From an uncultured Bartonella sp. (GTDB taxonomy: Bacteria > Pseudomonadota > Alphaproteobacteria > Rhizobiales > Rhizobiaceae), in the NCBI GenBank assembly GCA_946478235.1, contig CAMLBF010000001.1, forward strand, positions 310,001-374,000: 64,000 nt of DNA. The letters are read 5' to 3'. Shown piece after piece: positions 1 through 8,008 of the stretch. Both the position numbers and the translations under genes were made by a program. Position 1 is the stretch's first letter, and each line of letters begins with the position of its first letter. Below the pieces are notes generated by a model. The model was not told the DNA's origin, made no database searches, and saw nothing but the letters and a program-made list of their open reading frames with translations.

Positions 1-1377
1 CCACGTCCACATAACAAGCACAACGCTTAATGCCAAGCAGACCGATGCCCAGCCACCATCGTGAACCTTTACCACATTGGCACTGAAGAATAGCAGATCA
101 ATCGACAGGAAGCCCAGTGTCAGCAACAGACATAAACTCAAACTCCACTTCCAGATGCGTGTCATAACGATAAATAGCAGCGACGTTGTGACAATCATAT
201 TTCCCGTGACGGAAATGCCGTAAGCGGCTGCAAGGTTGGTTGATTTTTCAAACCCGATGACCAGTATAATAACGATAACAGCCAATAAAAAATTGACACG
301 CGGCATATAAATCTGCCCGAGATTTTTTTCCGACGTATGCAAAATCTCAAGTCGAGGCAATATGTTAAGCTGTACAGCCTGACGTGCCAATGAAAAAGCA
401 CCTGTTATAACGGCTTGCGAAGCAATAACCGTCGACATTGTTGCCAAAACAATCATGGGAATAAGAGACCATTGCGGTAACATCTGATAGAATGGATTTG
501 TGGCAGTGTTCCCATGTGACAAGATAAAGGCGCCCTGCCCCAAATAATTTAGCACCAAACAAGGAAAAACAACCCAAAGCCAAGCGGCAACAATAGGCCG
601 TCTGCCAAAATGCCCGAGATCCGCATATAGTGCTTCAGCACCTGTAACAGCCAAAAAGACAGCCCCTACAGCGGCAAAAGAAGTTGCAGGATTGCTTAAA
701 ATATATTCGACCCCATACCATGGCAATAAAGCGACAAAAATCGAAGGATCATCAAAAATATGATAAAGCCCAAAACCGCCTAGCGCCAAAAACCACACAA
801 ATGTAATTGGTCCAAAAACGATGGCGACTTTGCCGGTGCCAAATCTTTGCACAGCAAAAAGAGCCACGAGAATGACAAGCGTGATTGGCACAATAAACGG
901 TTCAAGCTCAGGTGCAACCACCTCCATACCTTCAACCGCGGACAATACAGATACAGCTGGCGTTATGACCGCATCACCAAAAAACAATGATGCGCCAAGT
1001 ATGCCAATACCAATTGCCCAACCACCTTTGCGTTTAAAGGTTGAACGAGCCAACGCCATCAAAGAAAGAATACCGCCCTCGCCCTTGTTATCAGCACGAA
1101 GCACGAACACAACGTATTTTATTGTAACAATAAGTGCCAATGCCCAGAAGATCAGTGATATAACACCATAGACATCTGCCTTAACAATTTCATGAGTGCC
1201 AGCACCAGCGCGCAGTGCTTCGCGGAAAGCATATATCGGACTGGTTCCAATATCACCATAAACAACACCGATCGCGCCAACCAAAAGAAGCCAAAAGCTT
1301 TCCTTGGAATGATCATTGTTTTCATCATCTGGAGACGTGTCGTTAGTCGAAGCATCAATATCCTGAATTTCCGCCAT
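1..1377 (-). CDS. kup: Kup low-affinity potassium transporter, N-terminal part (cut by window edge)
   Basis: Read directly from the minus strand: an open frame of 459 codons runs from an ATG at 1377 to the left edge with no stop. Near the N terminus it carries the Kup signature GVVYGDIGTSPIYAF, followed by hydrophobic segments and the stretch DNKGEGGILSLMALARS. Near the edge it reads FFSANVVKVHDGGW, another conserved Kup block. Kup proteins are inner-membrane K+/H+ symporters of roughly 630 residues with about 12 membrane helices, so the missing part should be the last helices and the cytoplasmic tail. The first 25 residues are acidic and hydrophilic, as expected for a cytoplasmic N terminus. 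Its gene is divergent from nothing nearby; pdxJ lies upstream on the same strand. Confidence 0.93.
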   Translation of the reverse strand, partial: MAEIQDIDASTNDTSPDDENNDHSKESFWLLLVGAIGVVYGDIGTSPIYAFREALRAGAGTHEIVKADVYGVISLIFWALALIVTIKYVVFVLRADNKGEGGILSLMALARSTFKRKGGWAIGIGILGASLFFGDAVITPAVSVLSAVEGMEVVAPELEPFIVPITLVILVALFAVQRFGTGKVAIVFGPITFVWFLALGGFGLYHIFDDPSIFVALLPWYGVEYILSNPATSFAAVGAVFLAVTGAEALYADLGHFGRRPIVAAWLWVVFPCLVLNYLGQGAFILSHGNTATNPFYQMLPQWSLIPMIVLATMSTVIASQAVITGAFSLARQAVQLNILPRLEILHTSEKNLGQIYMPRVNFLLAVIVIILVIGFEKSTNLAAAYGISVTGNMIVTTSLLFIVMTRIWKWSLSLCLLLTLGFLSIDLLFFSANVVKVHDGGWASVCLALSVVLVMWTW

Positions 1378-1491
1378 CGGACAATCCTTTCAGCCTGATA
1401 ACACTATTTAAGAAATGCGAATATATTTAGGAAATTTTAAAAAGGTATACGGTCGACCTATTACCCAACCCCGTAACCAGTCAAAATCAAT

Positions 1492-2226
1492 TCAAGATAA
1501 GGCTTGTTTAAAACGCTCAACAGTATGTCTCATACCATACTCCAAAGCATCTGCAATAAGTCCGTGACCGATAGACACTTCATAAAGCCATGGCAGTCTT
1601 TTGACAAGAGGAGGAAGATTTTCGACCGTCAAATCATGCCCTGCATTAACGCCAAGTCCCAGTTCCTTGGCAACATTTGCCGCAGACACCAGCTTGTCGA
1701 GTTCTTCACTTTGCTTTGCTGCGCTATCATAGGCGTCACCATAAGGTCCGGTGTAAAACTCTACCCTGTCAGCCCCCATCACTTTTGCGTCAACCAATCC
1801 ATCAGAATTGGGATCTGCAAAAAGAGACACCCGAATAGAGCGTTTTTTAAAGCGAGATATAATCGCGGTTAAAAATTCCTCGTCCTGCTTGAAATTCCAA
1901 CCATGATCCGACGTTGATTGCTCAGGTGAATCAGGAACCAATGTAACCTGATCAGCATAAGTTTCAGCTAGTTCAATAAAGGATGGGGTCGGATACCCCT
2001 CTATGTTAAATTCAGCGGTCGGAAATTCATCATCAATCAACCGGCGAATCTCTGGAAGATCAGAAAACCTAATATGGCGCTGATCTGGTCTTGGATGCAC
2101 CGTGATTCCATTAGCACCTGCACCAAGGGCAATACGTCCCAAAGAAATAACATTCGGCCAAGGTAAATCACGTCGATTACGCAAAACTGCGACGGCATTA
2201 AGATTAACTGAAAGTTTAATTGCCAT
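1492..2226 (-). CDS. pdxJ: Pyridoxine 5'-phosphate synthase
   Basis: PdxJ condenses 1-deoxyxylulose 5-phosphate with 3-amino-2-oxopropyl phosphate to make pyridoxine 5'-phosphate, the last ring-forming step of the DXP-dependent vitamin B6 pathway, in the cytoplasm. The 244-residue length is normal. The sequence begins with the family block [15 protein letters not shown]. It then has [14 protein letters not shown], which supplies the active-site His and Arg, EFNIEG with the catalytic Glu, and NAGHDL with a second active-site His near residue 200. The ATG at 2226 is the only good start. It lies about 115 bp upstream of the kup start on the same strand, so the two could share a transcript, though I see no overlap. 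Confidence 0.96.
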   Translation of the reverse strand: MAIKLSVNLNAVAVLRNRRDLPWPNVISLGRIALGAGANGITVHPRPDQRHIRFSDLPEIRRLIDDEFPTAEFNIEGYPTPSFIELAETYADQVTLVPDSPEQSTSDHGWNFKQDEEFLTAIISRFKKRSIRVSLFADPNSDGLVDAKVMGADRVEFYTGPYGDAYDSAAKQSEELDKLVSAANVAKELGLGVNAGHDLTVENLPPLVKRLPWLYEVSIGHGLIADALEYGMRHTVERFKQALS

Positions 2227-2323
2227 GACCGCAACCTTTAGAAATATAAATTCAAGAACAACTTGGAACCAAGCCCTAATTGTCTACATATAACCTTATT
2301 GTATACCTTGGAAGAGTAAAAAA

Positions 2324-2722
2324 ATGTTACCAGAAAATACGTTGCCTGCGATCAACAGGATCACAACAAACCGTAAAGACGCTTTGGCTTTTTTTATTGA
2401 TGGTCCAATGACATCGGCAGACATAGAAAATCTCTATGGTCTGTTTGACGCTGAATCCGCTAACCTATCGCATATCGATATGATTATCATTTTTAAAGAA
2501 TATGACGGAATTGATTGGAAAGCGCTTTTTAATGAAGATACAGCAAAAATAAGAGCCGCCGCACTCAAGAAAGTAAAACGCTATGCAATTGTCGGCGGCC
2601 CTGATTGGCTCCGCTTTGCTGTGGACTTTTTACGCCCTTTCAGAACAATCGACATAAGGTGGTTTGATTCTCAAAATGTTGATAAAGCATGGAATTTTAT
2701 CGACGCACATTCCGCCGAATAA
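2324..2722 (+). CDS. SpoIIAA-like (STAS/SEC14-type) small protein
   Basis: This 132-residue cytoplasmic protein resembles the SpoIIAA-like family (Pfam PF11964). Members have a small alpha/beta fold related to STAS and SEC14 domains, and their function is mostly unknown. Family-like features are a strand-rich opening, the motif FIDGPMTSADIENLY near residue 25, the strand MIIIFKEYDG near 55, and KKVKRYAIVGGPDWLRF near 85, which leads into an amphipathic helix and a strand ending in WFDSQNVDKAWNFI. No membrane segment or signal peptide is visible. It is transcribed away from pdxJ and stands alone, with a 580-bp gap behind it. I assign the family but no role. Confidence 0.75.
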   Translation: MLPENTLPAINRITTNRKDALAFFIDGPMTSADIENLYGLFDAESANLSHIDMIIIFKEYDGIDWKALFNEDTAKIRAAALKKVKRYAIVGGPDWLRFAVDFLRPFRTIDIRWFDSQNVDKAWNFIDAHSAE

Positions 2723-3304
2723 TGCTTTGTTTTGGCAAAATCCCACGTAACAATAAAGTTATGCAGCAACAAAGTTATATTGCAACACGATGGGGTGTCA
2801 GATAATTTTATAGTGCTTAAACATCACTGTTCTTCTATTTAAGATACATCTTCCATCTAAGACCCAAACTTTATTCCCCATTTGTTGTTTGATTGCGTCT
2901 CTATTTCACCCGTTAGACTAAGTCTTTATGATACAATTACGTACTACAACTATCACAACCTGATATAGCAACTATTAAGTGTATTTCATTTTAACAACAT
3001 CAAATTTTTGGCTTCTTAATGACTATCTCCTTAGAATCAGTCTAAATTCAATTAAACTGTAATATTCCGAATTTTTATTGTGTTGAGAAGAGTTCACACA
3101 TAGTTGATCGCTCGCCACTTTAATCGGTTCTATTGCATATAACCAATTGAATCTTAAAATTATTTTTTTAAAAAAACCGAGTTGATGATTGACCTTGCCT
3201 AAGCATAAGATATTAGCTTATTAATCATCACAATCAGTAGAAATCGGCGGAGGAGCCGTAAAAAACTGCAAGTGGACTATAACAATAACTAAAGGGAGGT
3301 TCTC
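2723..3304 (+). promoter_or_regulatory. AT-rich leader of dctA with a candidate promoter inside an inverted repeat
   Basis: No gene is visible here. A plausible sigma70-type promoter lies at 3189-3216: TTGACC, a 16-base spacer, then TATTAG. It is flanked by a perfect 8-bp inverted repeat, TGATGATT at 3183-3190 and AATCATCA at 3223-3230, which is a possible operator. Just before the dctA GTG start is a very strong ribosome site, AAAGGGAGGT at 3291-3300. I see no sigma54 -24/-12 element, although dctA is sigma54-dependent in many rhizobia. The promoter call rests on pattern only. Confidence 0.4.
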
Positions 3305-4660
3305 GTGGCAAATAAAATTGAAGTTTTAAAGCAATCACACCCGTATCGCGATCTCTATAAACTTTTGTATGTGCAAGTTTTGTTTGCCATCGTTTGCGGT
3401 ATTCTTCTTGGGTATTTCTATCCAAATGTCGGAGAATCTCTGAAACCGTTAGGTGACGGTTTTATCAAACTGGTAAAGATGATTATCGCGCCAGTTATAT
3501 TTCTGACGATTGTTAGCGGCATTGCTGGAATGAGCGATTTGAAAAAAGTTGGTCGTGTTGCCGGAAAAGCGATGCTTTATTTCGTAACATTTTCCACATT
3601 GGCCTTATGCATCGGTCTTATTATTGGCAATGTATTGCAACCAGGTTCTGGAATGCACATTGACCCTGCAACCTTGGACACAGATGCGGTCAAAGTTTAT
3701 GCTGAAAAAGCCCATGACGCTTCTATCGTCAAATTTTTGATGAATATTATCCCTTCAACCGTTGTTTCCGCGTTTGCAGAAGGTGACATTCTTCAGGTTC
3801 TATTCTTTTCCATTCTATTCGGTATCGCTTTAGGATCAGTTGGAGAGCGTGGCAAACCAGTTCTTGATTTTATTCATGCCCTTTCGGCACCAATTTTCAA
3901 GTTGGTTGCTATCCTTATGAAAGTTGCTCCAGTTGGCGCTTTCGGTGCCATGGCTTTCACCATCGGAAAATATGGTATCGGCTCAGTCGTCAATCTCTTC
4001 TTCCTGATCGCAACTTTCTATATTACGTCCGCATTATTCGTTGTCATAGTGCTGGGGGCTGTCTGCCGGTATAATGGAATTTCGATTTTCTCACTTGTTC
4101 GTTATATCAAGGACGAGTTGTTGCTTGTTTTGGGAACCTCTTCTTCTGAAGCAGCTTTGCCAACCTTAATGGAAAAAATGGAAAAAGCCGGTGCGAAAAA
4201 GTCTGTCGTGGGTTTGGTTATCCCGACAGGATATTCGTTTAATCTTGATGGCACCAATATCTATATGACCTTGGCAACATTATTCATTGCCCAAGCATTG
4301 GATATCAACCTAACACTTGAACACCAACTTCTTATTCTGGTTGTTGCAATGATTTCTTCAAAAGGTGCCGCAGGTGTAACCGGTGCTGGTTTTATTACAC
4401 TTGCCGCCACATTAGGCGCAGTTCCAGCTATTCCTGTTGCTGGCATGGCCATCATTTTGGGTATCGACCGTTTCATGTCTGAATGTCGCGCACTCACCAA
4501 TCTGATTGGTAACGCTGTTGCCTGCGTTGTTGTTGCCCGTTGGGAAAATGAATTGGATACCGACCAATTACATCGGACATTAGGCGGTAAAGAACGCCAT
4601 CCTGACCATCATGATCATCCCGATCATCATGGTGATGTGATGAATGGTACAGCCAAGTAG
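3305..4660 (+). CDS. dctA: C4-dicarboxylate transporter DctA
   Basis: DctA imports succinate, fumarate and malate across the inner membrane with protons (DAACS/GltP family). The 451-residue protein has the family plan: several N-terminal helices, hairpin 1 with SSSE at residues 279-282, helix 7 with NLDGT at 323-327, and hairpin 2 with SSKGAAG at 351-357. These build the substrate and cation sites. The GTG start at 3305 is chosen because AAAGGGAGGT ends five bases before it. An odd trait is a histidine-rich tail at residues 431-442 ([12 protein letters not shown], six His in eleven positions), which is not part of the transport core. No dctB or dctD is next to it. A strong terminator follows. 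Confidence 0.96.
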   Translation: MANKIEVLKQSHPYRDLYKLLYVQVLFAIVCGILLGYFYPNVGESLKPLGDGFIKLVKMIIAPVIFLTIVSGIAGMSDLKKVGRVAGKAMLYFVTFSTLALCIGLIIGNVLQPGSGMHIDPATLDTDAVKVYAEKAHDASIVKFLMNIIPSTVVSAFAEGDILQVLFFSILFGIALGSVGERGKPVLDFIHALSAPIFKLVAILMKVAPVGAFGAMAFTIGKYGIGSVVNLFFLIATFYITSALFVVIVLGAVCRYNGISIFSLVRYIKDELLLVLGTSSSEAALPTLMEKMEKAGAKKSVVGLVIPTGYSFNLDGTNIYMTLATLFIAQALDINLTLEHQLLILVVAMISSKGAAGVTGAGFITLAATLGAVPAIPVAGMAIILGIDRFMSECRALTNLIGNAVACVVVARWENELDTDQLHRTLGGKERHPDHHDHPDHHGDVMNGTAK

Positions 4661-4672
4661 AATATCCTATTA

Positions 4673-4698
4673 AAAAGCCCCGTTTCGACGGGGCTTTT
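4673..4698 (+). terminator. Rho-independent terminator of dctA
   Basis: A perfect 10-bp stem, AAAAGCCCCG (4673-4682) with CGGGGCTTTT (4689-4698), closes a six-base loop and ends in a T run. It begins 13 bases after the dctA stop. The A run on the other arm lets it work in both directions, so it may also end transcription of the DUF2853 gene coming from the right. Confidence 0.9.
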
Positions 4699-4725
4699 CA
4701 TTATAAAACTTAATAAAGTAATGGA

Positions 4726-5034
4726 TTAAATTTTATTCAGGGCGCCAAGTTCTTTTGCAACGAGATAATAGAATGTAACGCGATTTTTCATACGTTCCCC
4801 TTTCATCTCATCTGCAACTTTGTGGACAGCCTGCTTGCTCTTTTCGCTATCTGCGCCCAATTTATCTTGTGCCCAGTTTTTTTCGACCCGTGCCAGCTCT
4901 TCTGGATCCGTTGTGGCAACCATTGCTGTATCGCGATTTTGCAATACCAATGACAAACGGTTTACCAACCGCTTTACAACGTCTTCATCTGGGTGCGAAT
5001 CATATTTTTTTATGTCTGCTAGATGATCAGTCAT
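4726..5034 (-). CDS. DUF2853 family protein
   Basis: This small cytoplasmic protein of about 102 residues belongs to the DUF2853 family (Pfam PF11015), whose function is unknown. It is recognised by the opening DHLADIKKYDSHPDEDVVKRLVNRLSL divided into short helices, the middle VATTDPEELARVEKNW and the ending RNRVTFYYLVAKELGAL-like helix (here KNRVTFYYLVAKELGAL). The protein looks all-helical and charged, with no signal peptide or membrane segment. I prefer the ATG at 5034 over the one at 5049, because GAGG sits about eight bases before 5034 and most family members begin with a short lead into the DHLADIKKY block. It converges on dctA across their shared terminator. Confidence 0.8.
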   Translation of the reverse strand: MTDHLADIKKYDSHPDEDVVKRLVNRLSLVLQNRDTAMVATTDPEELARVEKNWAQDKLGADSEKSKQAVHKVADEMKGERMKNRVTFYYLVAKELGALNKI

Positions 5035-5154
5035 TTCATTTCGCCTCATTTCTTAAAACTTATTCACAATGTCTTTTCCGTTTTTAGATAGATAGAGCAA
5101 GAAAATTGGAAACAACCCCTTCCTTCATGACACCTCATTGCTTATATTGGAAAG

Positions 5155-5480
5155 GCTGGTTCGCCAGCTATGGTAATAAATGGACAATGAAATAAACCCA
5201 TTGGACCCGGGGGCGGTACCCGGCGCCTCCACCATAAGTCAAACAAGTTCGTTTGATTTATGAAGGGGGCGAAATAGGATCGACAAGGGCGTAAAGATTG
5301 CTCTTTTACCCGGCATTGTACCACCGTTATCGGGCTACTTAAGTAGTTGCAAATGACAACTATGCGGAAGCTCGTCTCGCTGCTTAATTGCGGCGCGAAC
5401 GCTTCAAATTAAGCCTTAAGCCTTCGCCGGCTTAAGCGGGGTTCGGAGGCACCTGGCAACAGAAGCCTTCACTTTTGTTT
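5155..5480 (+). ncRNA. ssrA: Two-piece, circularly permuted tmRNA
   Basis: tmRNA rescues stalled ribosomes and adds a degradation tag. Here the acceptor piece comes first and ends in CGCCTCCACCA at 5224-5234. Its T arm is CCGGG-GGCGGTA-CCCGG. A short spacer (5235-5264) holds a 7-bp hairpin, and the coding piece then starts with GGGGGCG at 5265, which pairs with CGCCTCC of the acceptor end. The resume codon is GCA at 5349, and the tag reads ANDNYAEARLAA with a TAA stop at 5385-5387. A UUCG-capped hairpin (GCTGG/CCAGC) at 5155-5168 marks the probable left end. The right end is an estimate, near CAGAAGCC. The permuted order is the known alphaproteobacterial arrangement; the spacer is removed by processing. 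Confidence 0.95.
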
Positions 5481-5511
5481 CAGCAATGTATCTTTTGTTT
5501 CAACAATGTAT
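5472..5511 (+). repeat. 20-bp direct repeat, two copies, at the tmRNA 3' end
   Basis: The unit CTTTTGTTTCAGCAATGTAT at 5472-5491 is repeated at 5492-5511 with one mismatch (CAG to CAA). It lies at the downstream edge of ssrA, so the first copy could overlap the 3' end of the precursor. No gene is visible between here and sspB at 5645. Confidence 0.8.
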
Positions 5512-5644
5512 TTCTAAAAACCCGAGCAAATCAATAATAAGCAAGTGCATGTTGACCAAAACCCTGCTAGCAAGGCATTATACTGAAATTACAATATAGA
5601 AACGTCTTTCGAGACGTTGCGCCGGAAAAAGGAACAGGTTTTCA

Positions 5645-6235
5645 ATGGTTCACGATCAGATCCGTTACGACATTCTCGTTCAGGATGCTTTGCGCGGTGT
5701 CATTCGCAAAGTTCTATCTGAAGTAGCAAAAGCTGGACTGCCGGGAGAACATCATTTTTTCATCACTTTTTTAACAAACGCATCTGGAGTTAAGGTTTCC
5801 CCCCGTCTAAAAGAAAGATACCCGGAACAGATGACAATAGTTTTACAGCATCAGTTTTGGGATTTGAACGTTTCGGAAAATGGGTTTGAAGTTAGCCTAT
5901 CTTTTGGTGATGTGCCGGAAAGACTTATCGTTCCCTTTTCTGCTGTGCAGGTTTTCTATGACCCAACGGCGGCTTTCGAAGCAGCCTTTGACTTACCATC
6001 TGATCTACCGATAAGCGATAATGACAGCGCGCATAATAGTGATGCACATCAGATGGAGCCTGCCGAGCTTGCAATCCTGCCTCATAAAAAAGAACGTAAA
6101 TCTTCCAGTAAAAAAGCATCATCCAGCGATAAAAAGGAAGATAAAAAAGACGATAAAAAGGCTTCTGAAGGTGACGCAAACGAGGAAACGCCATCTGCGA
6201 ATGTTGTATCTCTTGATGCATTTCGTAAAAAATAG
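5645..6235 (+). CDS. sspB: SspB-alpha, ClpXP adaptor for ssrA-tagged proteins
   Basis: SspB binds the AND-type start of the tmRNA tag and hands tagged proteins to ClpXP. The 196-residue protein has the alpha-type SspB core in residues 1-118: an N-terminal helix (VHDQIRYDILVQDALRGVIRKVL split over two turns), the strand HHFFITFLT, LKERYPEQMTIVLQHQFWDL, and the strand ERLIVPFSAVQVFYDP. A Lys/Ser/Asp-rich linker follows (about 145-180). The protein ends in NVVSLDAFRKK, which fits the C-terminal ClpX-binding peptide of the alpha family. It lies about 165 bp downstream of ssrA on the same strand and about 13 bp before the DUF4169 gene, with an AAAAAGGA-like site before its ATG. Confidence 0.93.
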   Translation: MVHDQIRYDILVQDALRGVIRKVLSEVAKAGLPGEHHFFITFLTNASGVKVSPRLKERYPEQMTIVLQHQFWDLNVSENGFEVSLSFGDVPERLIVPFSAVQVFYDPTAAFEAAFDLPSDLPISDNDSAHNSDAHQMEPAELAILPHKKERKSSSKKASSSDKKEDKKDDKKASEGDANEETPSANVVSLDAFRKK

Positions 6236-6248
6236 GTGGAATTGAGAA

Positions 6249-6434
6249 ATGGCCGAGTTAATCAATTTAAGGCAATTTCGTAAGAAGAAGACACGCGAAA
6301 AACACGAAGAAGAAGCGCAACAAAATCGTATTCTTTTTGGACGTACGAAAGTTGAAAAAGAGTTTGAGGAACGCCTCAAGGCAAAAAATATCCAACAGAT
6401 AAAATTGGGTAAATTGTCAGACACAGAAGAATAA
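6249..6434 (+). CDS. DUF4169 family small basic protein
   Basis: A 61-residue, highly charged and probably helical protein. It opens with AELINLRQFRKKKTREKHEE and continues with NRILFGRTKVEKEFEERLKA; the N-L-R-Q-x-R-K opening and the N-R-x-x-F-G-R-T-K block are the DUF4169 pattern. The function of the family is unknown. The gene sits 13 bases after sspB and 10 bases before the ribbon-helix-helix gene. That trio occurs together in other Hyphomicrobiales as I recall, so co-transcription is likely. AAATGG with a weak GGAATTGAG element gives the start. Confidence 0.8.
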   Translation: MAELINLRQFRKKKTREKHEEEAQQNRILFGRTKVEKEFEERLKAKNIQQIKLGKLSDTEE

Positions 6435-6444
6435 CGTTAGTTTT

Positions 6445-6693
6445 ATGTTGAATTCGACGATTGATTGGTCAAAAGCACATTTGAAAAAAATTTCAGTGTG
6501 CATTGATGGTCATGCAACAAGCATTTCATTAGAACAGTTTTACTTAGAAATATTGCAGGAAACAGCAAAGAAAAACAATTTATCGTTTTCCGCTCTGGTA
6601 ACGCAAGTTGATGAAACACGCCCTCCCGATGTTAATTTATCGGCAGCGCTGCGTGTTTATGCTTTTCTTCTTGCTCAAACACCAAAAGCATAA
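6445..6693 (+). CDS. Ribbon-helix-helix domain protein
   Basis: An 82-residue protein of the ribbon-helix-helix type (Pfam PF13467, RHH_4). It has a central strand ISVCIDGHATSISLEQFY, in which the family usually has a G-H-x-T-S-x-S-L-E core, followed by two helices: EILQETAKKNNLSFSALVTQVD and an ending with NLSAALRVYAFLLAQ. The family has a DNA-binding fold, but I know of no defined target. It is the last gene of the sspB group; the next gene starts 134 bp later. The ATG at 6445 follows an ACGTTAG stretch without a strong ribosome site, so translation may depend on the upstream gene. Confidence 0.8.
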   Translation: MLNSTIDWSKAHLKKISVCIDGHATSISLEQFYLEILQETAKKNNLSFSALVTQVDETRPPDVNLSAALRVYAFLLAQTPKA

Positions 6694-6827
6694 TAATAGG
6701 ACAATGCTGTTTTTCGGACTAGTCATTGAACCAAGCTTTTCTATATGGTTGTGTTGATTTGTTCAATCGTCTTTATTTGATACAAAACAGACATAATAAG
6801 GTAACATTGGCCGTCTAATTCAGATTT

Positions 6828-7934
6828 ATGGAACATTTCGAAGATCAAGAACGTGAAATAGCACCATTGAAAGATCCACAATCCTTACCAGATTTTGTGG
6901 TGACAGCAGTGTTGAAGCGTGACGTGTTTTCAGAAACACGAACCGGTCATTTTATTGATGAACCGCAAAAGCGTGTCATTCGTCGTATCGTAACGGCTTC
7001 ACCTTGGTGGTCGCGTCCATTGGCTTGGATTTTGGCGAAAAGAGAAATCAGGGCACTGAAAAAAGTGCGCGGTTTAGAGGGTGTTCCCCAATTATTAGCG
7101 GTAGATAAAGATGGTCTATATCGCTCTTGGAGCGATGGGATGCCTCTCCATTTGGCACGTCCGAATAAACCTGAATTTTATCATAGCGGCCTTAGAATCC
7201 TGCGCAATTTGCGGCGTATGGGGTTGACGCATAATGACTTGGCAAAGCCTCAAAATTGGCTCATGACGCCAGATGGAAAAGCCTCAGTTATTGATTTTCA
7301 GTTGGCTAGTGTTCACAAGCGTCGAGGTTTATTTTACCGCTACTTTGCTTATGAAGACTTCCGTCATCTCATAAAGCAGAAAAAAAGTTTTGCGCCCAAC
7401 CTGTTAACGCCAACCGAAAAAAGAATATTGAAAAATCGTTCTTGGCCTTCGCGTCTTTGGTTGGCAACAGGAAAACGGGTTTATAATTTTTGGACAAAAG
7501 GCGTGTTCAAATGGTCTGACGGTGATGGTACCGGTGACCGTATTCAGGAACAAGGCCCACTGATACGCTCTTTATTAAAGGCTGATTCACGAATCCATAA
7601 TGTTGCACTGGCAACATATTCGCTTCCCGCAAAAGGCGTTGGTTTATATGCTTTTGTTGAAGCCGATGACATGAATGAAAAGCAGGTTCGCAGTTTGCTG
7701 AAAGATCAAAAAGTTGAACTATTGCAAGTTGTCGACAAGTTGCCACGGCGTGAGGATGGTTCGGTTCGCGATGATATTATGAAATTGATCGCGATGAATG
7801 AACTTAATGATCTTGTTAGATTGGTGAAGAAGGAACCAGACTTAGAAACGGTTGTCCGTCCCATTGTAGATAACAGATTGAATTTTACCGATCGTCGCGT
7901 ATATGAGTACGAAGTTAGCCGTAAAAAGAAATAA
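6828..7934 (+). CDS. Atypical protein kinase-like protein with an acyl-ligase-like C-domain
   Basis: A 368-residue soluble protein. The N-terminal two thirds resemble a degenerate Ser/Thr or RIO-like kinase: HNDLAKPQNW at 135-144 matches the catalytic loop HxDLxxxN, and IDFQLA at 155-160 replaces the usual DFG. The glycine-rich loop is not recognisable. From about 240 to 330 the sequence instead resembles the C-terminal subdomain of AMP-forming acyl-CoA ligases (YAFVEADD, then LPRREDGSVRDD at 305-316). The ligase catalytic Lys of the usual SGKIRR motif is missing, so this part is unlikely to catalyse adenylation. Proteins of this kind are often named serine/threonine kinase in related genomes; substrate and role are unknown. 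It lies between the sspB group and uvrD. Confidence 0.65.
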   Translation: MEHFEDQEREIAPLKDPQSLPDFVVTAVLKRDVFSETRTGHFIDEPQKRVIRRIVTASPWWSRPLAWILAKREIRALKKVRGLEGVPQLLAVDKDGLYRSWSDGMPLHLARPNKPEFYHSGLRILRNLRRMGLTHNDLAKPQNWLMTPDGKASVIDFQLASVHKRRGLFYRYFAYEDFRHLIKQKKSFAPNLLTPTEKRILKNRSWPSRLWLATGKRVYNFWTKGVFKWSDGDGTGDRIQEQGPLIRSLLKADSRIHNVALATYSLPAKGVGLYAFVEADDMNEKQVRSLLKDQKVELLQVVDKLPRREDGSVRDDIMKLIAMNELNDLVRLVKKEPDLETVVRPIVDNRLNFTDRRVYEYEVSRKKK

Positions 7935-8008
7935 ACCAGCTATTTTTTGTTTGAAAGCTAAAAGAGAACACTAGCAGAACGCACAAAAAACCATTAGATT
8001 GGGGAACA

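Noticed and set aside
5142-5324. Minus-strand frame of 60 codons
   Set aside because: Covers the acceptor piece and start of the coding piece of the tmRNA.
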